A stretch of 64,000 nucleotides of DNA from Alphaproteobacteria bacterium (GTDB taxonomy: Bacteria > Pseudomonadota > Alphaproteobacteria > JAAEOK01), in the NCBI GenBank assembly GCA_024244705.1, contig JAAEOK010000073.1, positions 124,001 through 188,000 on the forward strand, given 5' to 3'. A model generated the notes under the pieces. That model ran no database searches, was not told the origin of the DNA, and saw only the letters and a program-made list of their open reading frames with translations. The translations under genes and the position numbers were made by a program. This document shows positions 8,621 to 17,348 of this stretch, piece after piece; position 1 is the first letter of the stretch; each line of letters starts with the position of its first letter.

Positions 8621-9694
8621 ATGCTCATTTTTCGACAGCTCTTCGATCCCCAATCGTCGACCTATACTTATCTCCTCGCCGATGCCGGCAGCGGCGAAGC
8701 GGTGCTCATCGACCCGGTATTCGAGCAAGCCCGCCGCGACGGAGCGCTGATCAACGAACTCGGGCTCAATCTCCTCTATACGCTCGAAACCCACGTCCAC
8801 GCAGACCACGTCACCGGCGGCTGGATGCTCGGCCAGCGGCTCGGCAGCAAGATCGCGCTCTCCGAGGCGTCGGAGGCCGACGGCGCGGACCGGTATCTGC
8901 ACGACGGCGACAGGGTCGAGTTCGGCAAGCGGTATTTGACGGTCCGCGCGACGCCCGGACATACCTATGGCTGTGTCACCTACGTTCTGGACGATGAACA
9001 ACGGGCGTTCACCGGCGATTGCCTATTGATTCGCGGCTGCGGCCGTACGGATTTTCAGCAGGGCAGTGCTCAGAACCTGTATCGATCGGTCCACCAGCAG
9101 ATTTTCACCCTGCCCGATTCCTGCCTGCTCTACCCGGGCCACGATTATCGTGGCATCACCGTCACCTCGGTGGGCGAGGAAAAACATTACAATCCGCGGC
9201 TCGGCGGCGATCTCAGCGTAAGCGATTTCGCCGGATACATGGATAATTTGGGCCTGCCACATCCAAAGAAAATCGATATCGCGGTGCCTGCCAATATGCG
9301 CTGCGGCCGGCCCGAGCGCAGCGAACCCTTGGAGCCGGAGCCGACCTGGGCGCCGCTCGCCTTCACGTTCGCCGGGATCTGGGAGATCCGGGGGCCGTGG
9401 GTCGAAGAGCATGCTGCCGACATACAGATTCTCGACGTGCGCGAACCGGACGAATTCGAAGGTCCGCTCGGACATATCAAGGGCGCGCGCCTGGTCCCGC
9501 TTGGCCAACTGGCGGAGCAAACGGATCAGCTGGCGCGGGACAAGCCGGTGGTGGCTGTGTGCCGGGCGGGCGGACGCTCGGCCCAGGCCACGGTCATCCT
9601 GCAGCGGGCCGGATTCGGCGATGTCGCCAACCTGGCCGGCGGCATGCTGCGGTGGCGCGCCCAGGGGTTGCCGGTGGTCGGCGGCGCGGACTGA
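8621..9694 (+). CDS. Persulfide dioxygenase-like metallo-beta-lactamase fused to rhodanese
   Basis: A 357-residue two-domain protein. Residues 1-235 are an ETHE1/Blh-type MBL fold: H58-x-H60-x-D62-H63 (THVHADHVTGG), PGHTYGCVTYV, and PGHDYRG with the later metal ligands. About 265-357 is a rhodanese domain with the catalytic Cys in VCRAGGRS. Such fusions oxidise glutathione persulfide to sulfite and exchange sulfane sulfur with thiosulfate. The start at 8621 has a GAGG ribosome site and matches the usual family N-terminus; an upstream ATG at 8573 does not. Confidence 0.92.
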   Translation: MLIFRQLFDPQSSTYTYLLADAGSGEAVLIDPVFEQARRDGALINELGLNLLYTLETHVHADHVTGGWMLGQRLGSKIALSEASEADGADRYLHDGDRVEFGKRYLTVRATPGHTYGCVTYVLDDEQRAFTGDCLLIRGCGRTDFQQGSAQNLYRSVHQQIFTLPDSCLLYPGHDYRGITVTSVGEEKHYNPRLGGDLSVSDFAGYMDNLGLPHPKKIDIAVPANMRCGRPERSEPLEPEPTWAPLAFTFAGIWEIRGPWVEEHAADIQILDVREPDEFEGPLGHIKGARLVPLGQLAEQTDQLARDKPVVAVCRAGGRSAQATVILQRAGFGDVANLAGGMLRWRAQGLPVVGGAD

Positions 9695-9713
9695 GTCGCC
9701 GGCGCGATTTTTT
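9679..9713 (+). terminator. Weak rho-independent-like terminator
   Basis: A short stem CGGCGGC/GTCGCCG spanning the stop codon of the dioxygenase gene is followed by GCGCGATTTTTT. The stem has one mismatch, so termination is plausible but not strong. Confidence 0.4.
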
Positions 9714-9996
9714 CCACAATTGCCGCACCCGATCCGCAATTCGCCATATCCATAGACGGCCCTTCATTGTATGAATGGGCGGTCGAGTGTCGTAAGCGAA
9801 TTCGCTTCCCATTCCGACCATTCGTCAGAGCAAGATATTTGCCTCAGAGCGTGGCACGGCCTCCGCCAAACGATCATGGCGACGGCTTGAAAATTCCGCC
9901 GCGGGTCGTGACGCCAGGGCATTTGGACGATCCCCAAATCGTCACCGGGGACGGTCCGAATGCAAGAGGATGAGGGCCGAAGGGCACACATTAACC
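9714..9996. promoter_or_regulatory. Leader of the kinase-like gene, with a possible sigma-54-like site
   Basis: No gene is seen. At 9852-9868 the sequence TGGCACGGCCTCCGCC has a perfect -24 box (TGGCACG) and GC at exactly 10-base spacing after GG. The -12 box is CCGC instead of TTGC. It lies about 130 bp before the kinase-like gene and may be a weak sigma-54 promoter. Confidence 0.3.
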
Positions 9997-10737
9997 ATGG
10001 CGCAGCAAACCGTTAGAGTCGCAAGCTTTGACCTTTCTCCCGGCCAAAAGGTCGGCGGCAAGTATCGGGTCGAGGACTTCCTCGGCGGCGGGCTCGAGGG
10101 CGAGGTCTACCGTGTAACAGAGCTTCAAACCGGCATCCGACGGGCGGCGAAATTATTCTATCCGCAGGAAAATCGCAGCAACCGGGCGGCGCGCACCTAT
10201 GCCAGAAGGCTTGACCGATTGCGGGACTGCCCAATCGTCATTCAGTATCATCATGCCGAGCGCGTAACGGTCGAAGACGTGCCGGTGACATGCTTGATCA
10301 GTGAATTCGTCGATGGAATCCTACTGTCCGATTTCATTGCCGCCCATCGCGGCAAGCGCCTTCCGCCATTCAAGGCCCTGCACCTGCTCTACGCTGTCGT
10401 GCGCGGCGTCGAACAGATTCACGTCCGGCACGAATATCATGGCGATCTGCATTCCGCGAATATCCTGATTCGCCCGCGCGGCATCTTCTTCGACGCCAAG
10501 CTGGTCGATTTCTATAACCAGGGAACGACGAACGCGTCCCATCGGCGCGGCGACGTGGTCGACCTGGTCCACCTCCTCCATGAGATGACCGGTGGGCGGC
10601 GGCACTACGCACGCCAACCGGTAGCGATCAAGGCGATCTGTCGCGGGTTGCGGCGGGACCTTATCAAGAAAGCGTTTCCCACGGCGACCCACCTGCGCCG
10701 CCATCTCGAGACGACGGCAGAACTCGCGACGGTATAG
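9997..10737 (+). CDS. Protein kinase-like protein next to the injection system
   Basis: A 246-residue single-domain Hanks-type kinase fold. Visible elements are the glycine loop G30-GGLEGEVY, the ATP-anchoring Lys K52 (RRAAKLF), the catalytic loop H148-GDLHSAN with D150 and N155, and metal-binding D171 in a variant DFY instead of DFG. No transmembrane segment or sensor domain is present. It may be an active soluble Ser/Thr kinase or a low-activity variant. It lies just before the sigma-54 activator and the eCIS operon, so it may act in their control; that link is by position only. The ATG at 9997 is chosen because one at 9970 has no spaced ribosome site. Confidence 0.75.
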   Translation: MAQQTVRVASFDLSPGQKVGGKYRVEDFLGGGLEGEVYRVTELQTGIRRAAKLFYPQENRSNRAARTYARRLDRLRDCPIVIQYHHAERVTVEDVPVTCLISEFVDGILLSDFIAAHRGKRLPPFKALHLLYAVVRGVEQIHVRHEYHGDLHSANILIRPRGIFFDAKLVDFYNQGTTNASHRRGDVVDLVHLLHEMTGGRRHYARQPVAIKAICRGLRRDLIKKAFPTATHLRRHLETTAELATV

Positions 10738-11261
10738 GTTCCGCTGATCGACCGACCGTCGCGCACAATTTTGGCGGCGACGGCGGCACACCGGCGACCG
10801 CCTGATTTTTGACACGGCCCCGTTCGCCGCCGTGGTCCCCTTGCCGGTTCGCTTGGCGGGGCCTTGTTCCATCGCCTGACTGGGACCCGTGGCAGCTTCA
10901 TTTGCAGCGGCGCCAGAACCTTATCGCCAATTTCTAAGAAGCGGTGAAAGCGGCGGCGCAACGCTTCCGGCGCCTTCCGGGCCACCGGCCGGGGTTCCGG
11001 TCCGACTTGCATTCCGTCGGTTTTGCCGCCATCCTGATCGTTGTTTTCATTGCATATTCCGGCCTGTTCGAATCGATCTCTTCGGACGCCGGTGGCGGGA
11101 TTTGCGGGGAAGTTTGGTTTCGTAATGTGAGAAATCGCATAGCCCGGACCGAGCTTTCGAGGGACCCTGAATTCACGAACCCGATCTTCGGCGCGGCGAA
11201 GATCGCCAGGGAAGCCGGTGAGCCGATAGATTAATCGCTGGGGTCAAAAGGAGTGAGTGGC
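10738..11261. other. 524-bp spacer, no supported gene
   Basis: I see no convincing coding sequence. A 96-codon open frame (10944-11234) contains a hydrophobic stretch (VGFAAILIVVFIAYSGLF) but has no ribosome site and poor codon bias. The end, AAAAGGAG at 11245-11252, is the ribosome site of the next gene. The length suggests regulatory DNA. Confidence 0.4.
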
Positions 11262-12632
11262 GTGTTACGCACGGACACTAAGATCCTTTTGGTCGAAGCG
11301 GACCAACGGAGCCGCGATAAACTCGGGACCGTTCTCGACAAAGGCCAATTCATTTTCGTCGCCGTCGGTCGCAAGTCGGAAATCTTGTCGGCCGTGAGCA
11401 AAGGAAATCCCCGGCTGGTCATCGTCGGCTCGACCGATCGGCGGGACGGAAATCCGATTTCGCTGTGCCGCGAATTGCGGGAATGCGATCCCGAACTCCC
11501 GATCATCATCGTCAATGCCGACGGCACGACGGAGAACGCGGTGGCGGCCTTACGAGCCGGCGTAACGGACTATTTTCTGCGTCCCCTAACGCGCGACCAG
11601 TTTCTGGCCAGCGTAGGACGCCTGCTCACCGACCAAATGCGCAAGCGCTCGGCAGACCCCAAACGCCGCGCACCGGTCATGCCCCATACCCCGCTCGTCG
11701 GCGGCAGCGCGACGATCCGCGCAATCCGCCGCTACCTCGTCCGCGTCGCGGCGACCGATATTACCGTCCTGATCACCGGTGAAACCGGAACCGGCAAGGA
11801 CAGGGTCGCCCAGCTCATCCACCGTCACAGCAGCCGCCGGAAAAGGCCGTTTGTTTCGATCAATTGCGCCGCCGTTCCCGACAGCCTACTCGAGAGCGAA
11901 CTGTTTGGTTTCGAGAAGGGTGCGTTTACCGGTGCCGATTCGCGATTCGCCGGAAAATTGATCCTCGCCGAAGGGGGAACCGTACTGCTCGATGAAATCG
12001 GTGAAATGAGTCTCGGCGCGCAGGCGAAGATCCTGCGCGTGATCGAAGACAAGGAAGTCACCGGATTGAGGTCTTCAACGAGCCGCCAGTTGGACGTGCG
12101 CTTTATCACCGCAACCAATCAGGACCTTGAATCGGCGGTCGCGGACGGTCGTTTTCGCAAGGACCTGTACTATCGATTGAACGCCGCGCGGATCGAGCTG
12201 CCATCCCTGGCCGACAACCGCGCGGATATTGGTGCGCTGATCGACTACTACCTCAATGAACTTCGCGCCAAGTACGATCGTGAAAGCGTCGGGATTTCAC
12301 CGGCGGCACGCGATCACCTCACCGCGCGCGAATGGCCGGGCAATGTCCGCCAGCTCAAGAATACGCTGGAGACGGCCATCGCCACCTGCGCGACCGGTGA
12401 GATCACCGAGGCCGATCTGCAGCCTTGTCTCGGTCGACGGGACCGTCCGCCGGCGAAAGGCTCGCCGTGCGCTGACGACCGCCGCGAGCTGCTGCGCACC
12501 CTCTCGGCGAGTCGGTGGAACAAGACCGAGGCGGCCAAACGCTTGAACTGCTCGCGCATGACGATCTACCGAAAGATGGCCAAATACGGCATCGAAACGG
12601 ATGCCGAAGGCAGCGGACCGCTCCGCGACTAA
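11262..12632 (+). CDS. Sigma-54 enhancer-binding protein with a degenerate receiver domain
   Basis: 456 residues in the NtrC layout: receiver-like domain 1-120, AAA+ domain about 145-375, Fis-type HTH about 415-450 (NKTEAAKRLNCSRMTIYRKM). Walker A is GETGTGKD (173-180), the sigma-54 contact loop GAFTGA is 220-225, and Walker B ends D244-E245. In the receiver the phosphoacceptor position is G56 (LVIVGS where LVLLDx is usual) and the conserved Lys is R107 (DYFLRP), so it should not accept phosphate at the canonical site. Start: GTG at 11262, 9 bases after AAGGAG; the GTG at 11253 abuts the ribosome site. It sits 147 bp before a sigma-54 promoter and very likely activates the eCIS operon. Confidence 0.92.
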   Translation: MLRTDTKILLVEADQRSRDKLGTVLDKGQFIFVAVGRKSEILSAVSKGNPRLVIVGSTDRRDGNPISLCRELRECDPELPIIIVNADGTTENAVAALRAGVTDYFLRPLTRDQFLASVGRLLTDQMRKRSADPKRRAPVMPHTPLVGGSATIRAIRRYLVRVAATDITVLITGETGTGKDRVAQLIHRHSSRRKRPFVSINCAAVPDSLLESELFGFEKGAFTGADSRFAGKLILAEGGTVLLDEIGEMSLGAQAKILRVIEDKEVTGLRSSTSRQLDVRFITATNQDLESAVADGRFRKDLYYRLNAARIELPSLADNRADIGALIDYYLNELRAKYDRESVGISPAARDHLTAREWPGNVRQLKNTLETAIATCATGEITEADLQPCLGRRDRPPAKGSPCADDRRELLRTLSASRWNKTEAAKRLNCSRMTIYRKMAKYGIETDAEGSGPLRD

Positions 12633-12669
12633 TCTCGTCCCGATCGTGTAACAACTGTATCGATGTTGC

Positions 12670-12681
12670 GTCACATGAGAC
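12670..12681. promoter_or_regulatory. Candidate activator-binding dyad
   Basis: GTCACATGAGAC is a near-perfect dyad (GTC-n-CATG-n-GAC) centred about 105 bp upstream of the -24 element. That is the normal position of an upstream activator sequence for an NtrC-type protein. Assignment is by position and symmetry only. Confidence 0.4.
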
Positions 12682-12778
12682 GTAACCCTGTGGCGCCGCG
12701 CCGCGCCGGCGCCGACCGGGCCGGCCCATCAGCACCGCATTTCCGCCACGCTCCTCCCGATCGTCGCCGAACCCACGC

Positions 12779-12795
12779 TTGGCATGAGTCTTGCT
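12779..12795 (+). promoter_or_regulatory. Sigma-54 (RpoN) promoter of the eCIS operon
   Basis: TTGGCATGAGTCTTGCT matches the -24/-12 consensus TTGGCACGnnnnTTGCW at every fixed position except T for C at the seventh base. GG (12781-12782) and GC (12793-12794) are exactly 10 bases apart. It lies about 60-70 bp before the first operon gene and directly after the sigma-54 activator gene. Expected transcription start is near 12806. Confidence 0.82.
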
Positions 12796-12863
12796 CGTAT
12801 CCCCGGCAGGGCCACCACAGCGGCCGCGGAAATCGAACCCAGGGGAGAAGCCCGTTGCAGGAA

Positions 12864-13247
12864 ATGGTCAAACTGTCGGTCAGCGCCACCGTTTCGGGCG
12901 GTCCGGAAATATCCGCGTCGCGTGCAATCGCCGTCGACGCCTACGATTCGATCAAGGTCGTTGTCGACGCGGCTGTCGCAGACTTGGAGGTCGAGGTCCA
13001 GCCGGGTGGCTCCGGCCAGGTCAAGTTTATCTCGATCACCTCCACCGTCTACGGCAGCGACCTGACCTACAGGGTCAACAACGCGGCCGGCGCGCCGGTG
13101 GCGCTCGATGCCCCGCAGGTTTTTGGCGGCGAAGGCGCGGTCGGCCTTCTCGATCCGGCACCGGCAAGCCTCTTCTTTTCGAATTCGATGGATCGGGACG
13201 CCACCGTACAGATCTTCGTCGGGCGAGACGCCACGCCGTCGCCCTGA
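12864..13247 (+). CDS. First eCIS operon gene, hypothetical
   Basis: A 127-residue acidic, beta-rich protein (MVKLSVSATVSGGPEISASR, then DSIKVVVDAAVADLEVEVQP) with no signal peptide. The ending LFFSNSMDRDATVQIFVGRD suggests a small beta-sandwich. I recognise no family. It is first in the operon, just before the sheath gene, so a structural or assembly role is likely. The ATG at 12864 is close to a weak AGG; a TTG at 12855 is better spaced from AGGGGAG (12841-12847) and would add three residues. Confidence 0.6.
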   Translation: MVKLSVSATVSGGPEISASRAIAVDAYDSIKVVVDAAVADLEVEVQPGGSGQVKFISITSTVYGSDLTYRVNNAAGAPVALDAPQVFGGEGAVGLLDPAPASLFFSNSMDRDATVQIFVGRDATPSP

Positions 13248-13308
13248 TGCTCGCTTTGCACACAGCGTCCGGCGGCGCGCCGGGACGCGGCACTAGAAAG
13301 GAATCCAA

Positions 13309-15255
13309 ATGGCTGTAAATCCGACCTATCCAGGCGTCTACATCCAGGAACTGCCAAGCGGCGTCCGCACCATCGTGGGTGTTTCGACGTCTGTCGCCGC
13401 GTTCGTCGATTCGTTCGCGCGCGGTCCCCTCAACCGAGCTCTCCAAATCTTCAATTTCGGCGATTTCCAGCGCGAATTCGGTGGTCTTCGCGGCGACAGC
13501 GAAGCCAGCTACGGGATCCGCCAATTCTTCCTCAACGGCGGCTCGAACGCCCACGTCGTAAGGGTCGCATCGGGCGCCTTCGCCGCCGCATCGACGGTGC
13601 TGCAGGATGACGCCGCCAACGACGTGCTCGAGGTCTTTGCCGGCCGCCGGATCAAGCAGGAATCCGTCGAAGACCCCGGCGCTTGGGGCAACAATCTGCG
13701 CGTCGATGTCGATTACGCGACCACCGATCCGGCGACCCTGTTCAATCTGACGGTGAGCGAGATCGAGGTACAAAACGGCGCCGGCACCGTGGTGACCAGC
13801 GAGTCCTATCGCAACCTGACGATGACCGCGGGCGCCGCCAATAACGCGGTCGAGGTTGTCAACGAAGCTTCGAAGCTCATCCAGCTTCGCCGCGACGCCG
13901 CCTGGCCATTCAACCGGCCGGCGCAGACCGGGACTTGGGGGGCGGATGCGACCGGCGCCGAAGCGGCCTTGGTCAACGCCGACACTTTCGACATCGGCGG
14001 CATCGCCACCGCCGAGATCGTTCTTGCCGGAACGCCGGCGAACCTGCAGGAAGTACGGACTATCGTGCAATCCGCGATCCGGGCGGCCGGGGCCGCGCTG
14101 TCGCCGCCCAACCCTCTATTGACCGGAGCCACGGTTCAGCTCATCGGCACCCAGTTCCGGGTCCTCGCCGGCCGTTCGGGGGCCGGTTTCGATCCGGCCA
14201 CCCTGCTCACCTTCACCGACAATACGGGAACACCGGCAACCGATTTGGGATTGGCCGGCGCCTTCGCCAACGTCCAGCAATATGCCCTCGGCGACACCAC
14301 CGCGGTGGCGGCACAGAATGCCGGCACCGAAGGCAATGACGGCGACCTGCCCGGCGGCACCGATTTGCGCGGCATCCGCGATCCCGACAAGTCGGGGATC
14401 TATGCGCTCGAGGACGTCGATATCTTCAATATCCTGTGTATGCCGCGAGCCGCCGATTTGAGCGCCACCGCCATGACCGACGTGGTCAGCGAGGCCCAGG
14501 CCTATTGCATGGAGCGGCGGGCCTTCATGATCGTCGATCTGCCGGCCGACATCGACACCCTCCAGGAGGCACGGGACTGGCTGGACGACAATGCCGGCCT
14601 CCGGCACCGCAATGCCGCCGCCTATTTCCCGCGGCCGTTGGTGCCCGATCCCCTCAACGACTTCCGGCTGCGACCGATCGGAGCCAGCGGCACGATGGCC
14701 GGCCAATATGCCAGGAGCGATAGCGAACGCGGGGTGTGGAAGGCGCCGGCCGGAATCGAGGCCGCGCTGCGCGGGGTTCCGGACCTTGCCTACAAGCTCA
14801 CCGATCCGGAACACGGCCAGCTGAATCCGCTGGGCCTCAACGGGCTGCGCAATTTCGATGTCTTCGGCAACGTTTCCTGGGGTGCCCGGACCTTGGTCGG
14901 AGCCGACGTCCTCGCCTCGGAGTGGAAGTACGTGCCGATACGGCGGCTGGCCCTGTTCCTCGAGGAGTCGCTGTTCCGCGGCACCCAATGGGTCGTCTTC
15001 GAGCCCAACGACGAGCCCCTGTGGGCGCAGATTCGCCTGAATGTCGGCGCCTTCATGCACAACCTGTTCCGCCAGGGCGCGTTCCAGGGCAGCACACCGC
15101 GCGAGGCCTACCTCGTCAAATGCGACAGCGAGACGACCACCCAAAACGATATCGATCTGGGGATCGTCAACATCCTGGTCGGGTTCGCCCCGTTGAAGCC
15201 CGCCGAGTTCGTCATCATCCAAATCCAGCAGCTTGCCGGACAGATCGAGACGTAA
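13309..15255 (+). CDS. eCIS contractile sheath protein
   Basis: 648 residues. The N-terminus YPGVYIQELPSGVRTIVGVSTSVAAFV is the standard opening of phage-tail sheath proteins, including Afp2-4/Pvc2-4. The C-terminal third (from about residue 500: LNPLGLNGLRNFDVFGNVSWGARTL, SEWKYVPIRRLALFLEESLFRGTQWVVFEPND, LWAQIRLNVGAFMHNLFRQGAFQG) is the conserved sheath core that forms the handshake mesh. The middle is a variable surface domain. It contracts to drive the tube outward. Only one sheath gene is present, whereas Afp and PVC have three. The ribosome site is AAAGGAA. Confidence 0.96.
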   Translation: MAVNPTYPGVYIQELPSGVRTIVGVSTSVAAFVDSFARGPLNRALQIFNFGDFQREFGGLRGDSEASYGIRQFFLNGGSNAHVVRVASGAFAAASTVLQDDAANDVLEVFAGRRIKQESVEDPGAWGNNLRVDVDYATTDPATLFNLTVSEIEVQNGAGTVVTSESYRNLTMTAGAANNAVEVVNEASKLIQLRRDAAWPFNRPAQTGTWGADATGAEAALVNADTFDIGGIATAEIVLAGTPANLQEVRTIVQSAIRAAGAALSPPNPLLTGATVQLIGTQFRVLAGRSGAGFDPATLLTFTDNTGTPATDLGLAGAFANVQQYALGDTTAVAAQNAGTEGNDGDLPGGTDLRGIRDPDKSGIYALEDVDIFNILCMPRAADLSATAMTDVVSEAQAYCMERRAFMIVDLPADIDTLQEARDWLDDNAGLRHRNAAAYFPRPLVPDPLNDFRLRPIGASGTMAGQYARSDSERGVWKAPAGIEAALRGVPDLAYKLTDPEHGQLNPLGLNGLRNFDVFGNVSWGARTLVGADVLASEWKYVPIRRLALFLEESLFRGTQWVVFEPNDEPLWAQIRLNVGAFMHNLFRQGAFQGSTPREAYLVKCDSETTTQNDIDLGIVNILVGFAPLKPAEFVIIQIQQLAGQIET

Positions 15256-15265
15256 GGAGAACCAA

Positions 15266-15790
15266 ATGGCCCAATTCAGCGTCAATGCAGACCGGTTCGA
15301 CCCCTACAAGAATTTCAAGTTCCGCCTCAAATGGGACGGGAAATATGTCGCCGGGCTGAGCAAAGTCAGCGCCCTCAAACGCACGACCGAGGTCGTCGAG
15401 CATCGCGAGGGCGGCGACCCCAGCAGCGTGCGCCGGTCGCCGGGTCAAACCAAGTATGAGGCCATAACTCTGGAACGCGGCGTCACCCACGACACCGAGT
15501 TCGAGAAATGGGCCAATAAGGTGTGGAACTTCGGTTCCGGGCTCGGCGCCGAGGTATCGCTCAAGGACTTCCGCAAGGACATTATTCTGGAGGTCTACAA
15601 CGAAGCCGGACAGCTCGCCATCGCCTACAAGGTGTTCCGCTGCTGGGCGTCGGAATACCAGGCGATGCCGGAGCTGGACGCCAGCGCCAACGCGGTCGCG
15701 ATCCAGACTCTCAAGCTGGAGAACGAGGGCTGGGAGCGCGACCTCGAGGTCGCCGAGCCGAACGAGCCGACGTTCACCGAGCCGGCCTGA
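15266..15790 (+). CDS. eCIS inner tube protein
   Basis: 174 residues of the T4 gp19/Afp1-5/Hcp-like tube family. Landmarks are DPYKNFKFRLKWDGKYVAGL near the start, EVVEHREGGDPSSVRRSPGQTKYEAITLERGVT, and the C-terminal ECWASEYQAMPELD-like segment (here RCWASEYQAMPELDASANAV) followed by IQTLKLENEGWERD. It stacks into the hollow tube inside the sheath and carries cargo. The start at 15266 follows AAGGAG by 8 bases, 11 bp after the sheath stop. Only one tube paralogue is seen. Confidence 0.95.
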   Translation: MAQFSVNADRFDPYKNFKFRLKWDGKYVAGLSKVSALKRTTEVVEHREGGDPSSVRRSPGQTKYEAITLERGVTHDTEFEKWANKVWNFGSGLGAEVSLKDFRKDIILEVYNEAGQLAIAYKVFRCWASEYQAMPELDASANAVAIQTLKLENEGWERDLEVAEPNEPTFTEPA

Positions 15791-15792
15791 CG

Positions 15793-16557
15793 ATGCCGGC
15801 TCCGCGGCAGCACCCGGCGCGGCCACCGGCGGCGCTTTCGGCCAACCAGATTCTCGATATTTGGGAGGAAGGGCGGCGTCAGCACCCGATCGATCGGGCG
15901 ATTACCTTGATCGCCGCGGCCGGGCCGGAGGAACCCCGGCGTTCGCTCGAAACGCTGCCGATCGGCGAACGCGATCGCCGGCTGCTCGAGCTGCGCCGGC
16001 GCGTCTTCGGCGATCGCCTGTCGGGCCAAGCGGCTTGTCCCGATTGCGCCGAGCGCCTCGAATTCTCGGTCGACGCAGACGATTTCCCGGGTGCCGTGGA
16101 AACCGCGGACGCTCGCGGTGAGTTGCGGACGGACGGCTACGTGATCGCCTTTCGCGCGCCCGACAGCCGCGACCTCGTCAATGCCGCAGCGGCCGGAACC
16201 GTGGCCGAGGCGCGCCGCGCGCTGCTCGAATGCTGCGTGGTGGAAGCGCGACACAAACGGAAGGCGGTCACCGCCGCGGCGCTTCCCGAATGGGTGGTCG
16301 TCCAATTGGCGGAAGCGATCGCCAGTCGCGACCCGCTGGCCGAGATCCTGATCGATCTGACCTGTCCCGCCTGCGGCCTGAGATGGCCGTTGCATTTCGA
16401 CATCGCCGACTTTTTCTGGGATGAGATCTCGACTTGGGTCCGGCATCTCCTGACCGACGTCCACACCCTGGCCTCGGCCTATGGCTGGTCGGAAGCGGAT
16501 ATCCTCTCGATGTCGGCCACGCGACGCGGACTCTATCGCGGGCTTCTCGGCGCATGA
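15793..16557 (+). CDS. gp26-like baseplate hub assembly protein with a Cys4 zinc site
   Basis: 254 residues. It has two widely spaced CxxC pairs, C82-x2-C85 (ACPDCAERL) and C191-x2-C194 (TCPACGLRW), likely to bind one zinc. The C-terminus HTLASAYGWSEADILSMSAT followed by RRGLYRGLLGA is the conserved ending of T4-type baseplate hub assembly proteins (T4_baseplate family) in contractile injection clusters. It is probably a chaperone rather than a particle component. It starts two bases after the tube gene stop. Confidence 0.75.
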   Translation: MPAPRQHPARPPAALSANQILDIWEEGRRQHPIDRAITLIAAAGPEEPRRSLETLPIGERDRRLLELRRRVFGDRLSGQAACPDCAERLEFSVDADDFPGAVETADARGELRTDGYVIAFRAPDSRDLVNAAAAGTVAEARRALLECCVVEARHKRKAVTAAALPEWVVVQLAEAIASRDPLAEILIDLTCPACGLRWPLHFDIADFFWDEISTWVRHLLTDVHTLASAYGWSEADILSMSATRRGLYRGLLGA

Positions 16558-17348
16558 CCGATTTCTTGACCAGGGCCGCGGCCCGCGCGGTCGGCGTGAC
16601 GGAACGGGTCAGACCCGTCGGACCGGCGCGTTTCGATCCGGCCATGCCGGTCGAGGAAGAGAACACCGAAGAAAGCGCGACCTCGACTCGGGAGCACGGA
16701 CCCGACCGGTCCATGGGCAAAGAGGTCGCTCCGCCCCACCACCGAGTCGAAGCGGAACACAACGGCGAGGTCGTCCCATCTGAGGTCGCGATGGCGCCGC
16801 CTACGACCACGTCGACCGAGGGGCCGCCACCATTGCTTCCCGACCGGACCGTCGTCCCGATCGCGGTTGAGAACGGGCCGGGTGAGGAGCCCGAACCGGC
16901 GGTGGCGGCGAAAGCCCAACCGGCAATCGAAGCGGTACCCCAATCGCGAGGTGGAGAATTACCGGGAATCGCCGACGTTGACCCGATCACGCCCGCCGCC
17001 GATGCTCGGCCGAACAGGTCCGACGCGGCCCGCGAGGTCGAGCGGGTAGTGGTGCCACGTCCCGAATCCATCGAGACCGACCGGACGATCACGGCGACCG
17101 CGATTCTGCCTGTGGTGACACCCGAGATCGAGAAGCCGGCGCACGACGGGCGGCCGACGGAAACCGTCGACCGGTCTCAGCCGCCGGCCCGGGAGACGGC
17201 CGCGCCGCCCGCAATCCGGGTCACCATCGGAACCATCGAAGTCCGCGCCTCACGCCCGGCGGCACCCCAGCCGATACGTCGCGCGGCGCGGCACGAGCCG
17301 GTACTGTCGCTCGAGGACTATGCCGAGCGGCGTCGGGGCGGGTCATGA
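16554..17348 (+). CDS. Disordered Pro/Glu-rich eCIS protein with conserved C-terminal tail
   Basis: 264 residues; residues 25-215 are low complexity (Pro, Glu, Ala, Thr) and predicted disordered. The ends are ordered: MTDFLTRAAARAVGVTERVR at the front and IRVTIGTIEVRA plus LSLEDYAERRRGG at the back. The C-terminal signature recurs, to my recollection, in unnamed proteins between the gp26-like and DUF4255 genes of eCIS clusters, so it is likely a dedicated assembly factor. It overlaps both neighbours by ATGA junctions. Confidence 0.65.
   Translation: MTDFLTRAAARAVGVTERVRPVGPARFDPAMPVEEENTEESATSTREHGPDRSMGKEVAPPHHRVEAEHNGEVVPSEVAMAPPTTTSTEGPPPLLPDRTVVPIAVENGPGEEPEPAVAAKAQPAIEAVPQSRGGELPGIADVDPITPAADARPNRSDAAREVERVVVPRPESIETDRTITATAILPVVTPEIEKPAHDGRPTETVDRSQPPARETAAPPAIRVTIGTIEVRASRPAAPQPIRRAARHEPVLSLEDYAERRRGGS

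Noticed and set aside
10890-10905. Second sigma-54-like sequence (TGGCAGCTTCATTTGCA)
   Set aside because: GG and GC are 11 bases apart instead of the required 10.
10944-11234. 96-codon ORF with a hydrophobic segment
   Set aside because: No ribosome site, no family, poor codon bias; likely chance in the leader of the activator gene.
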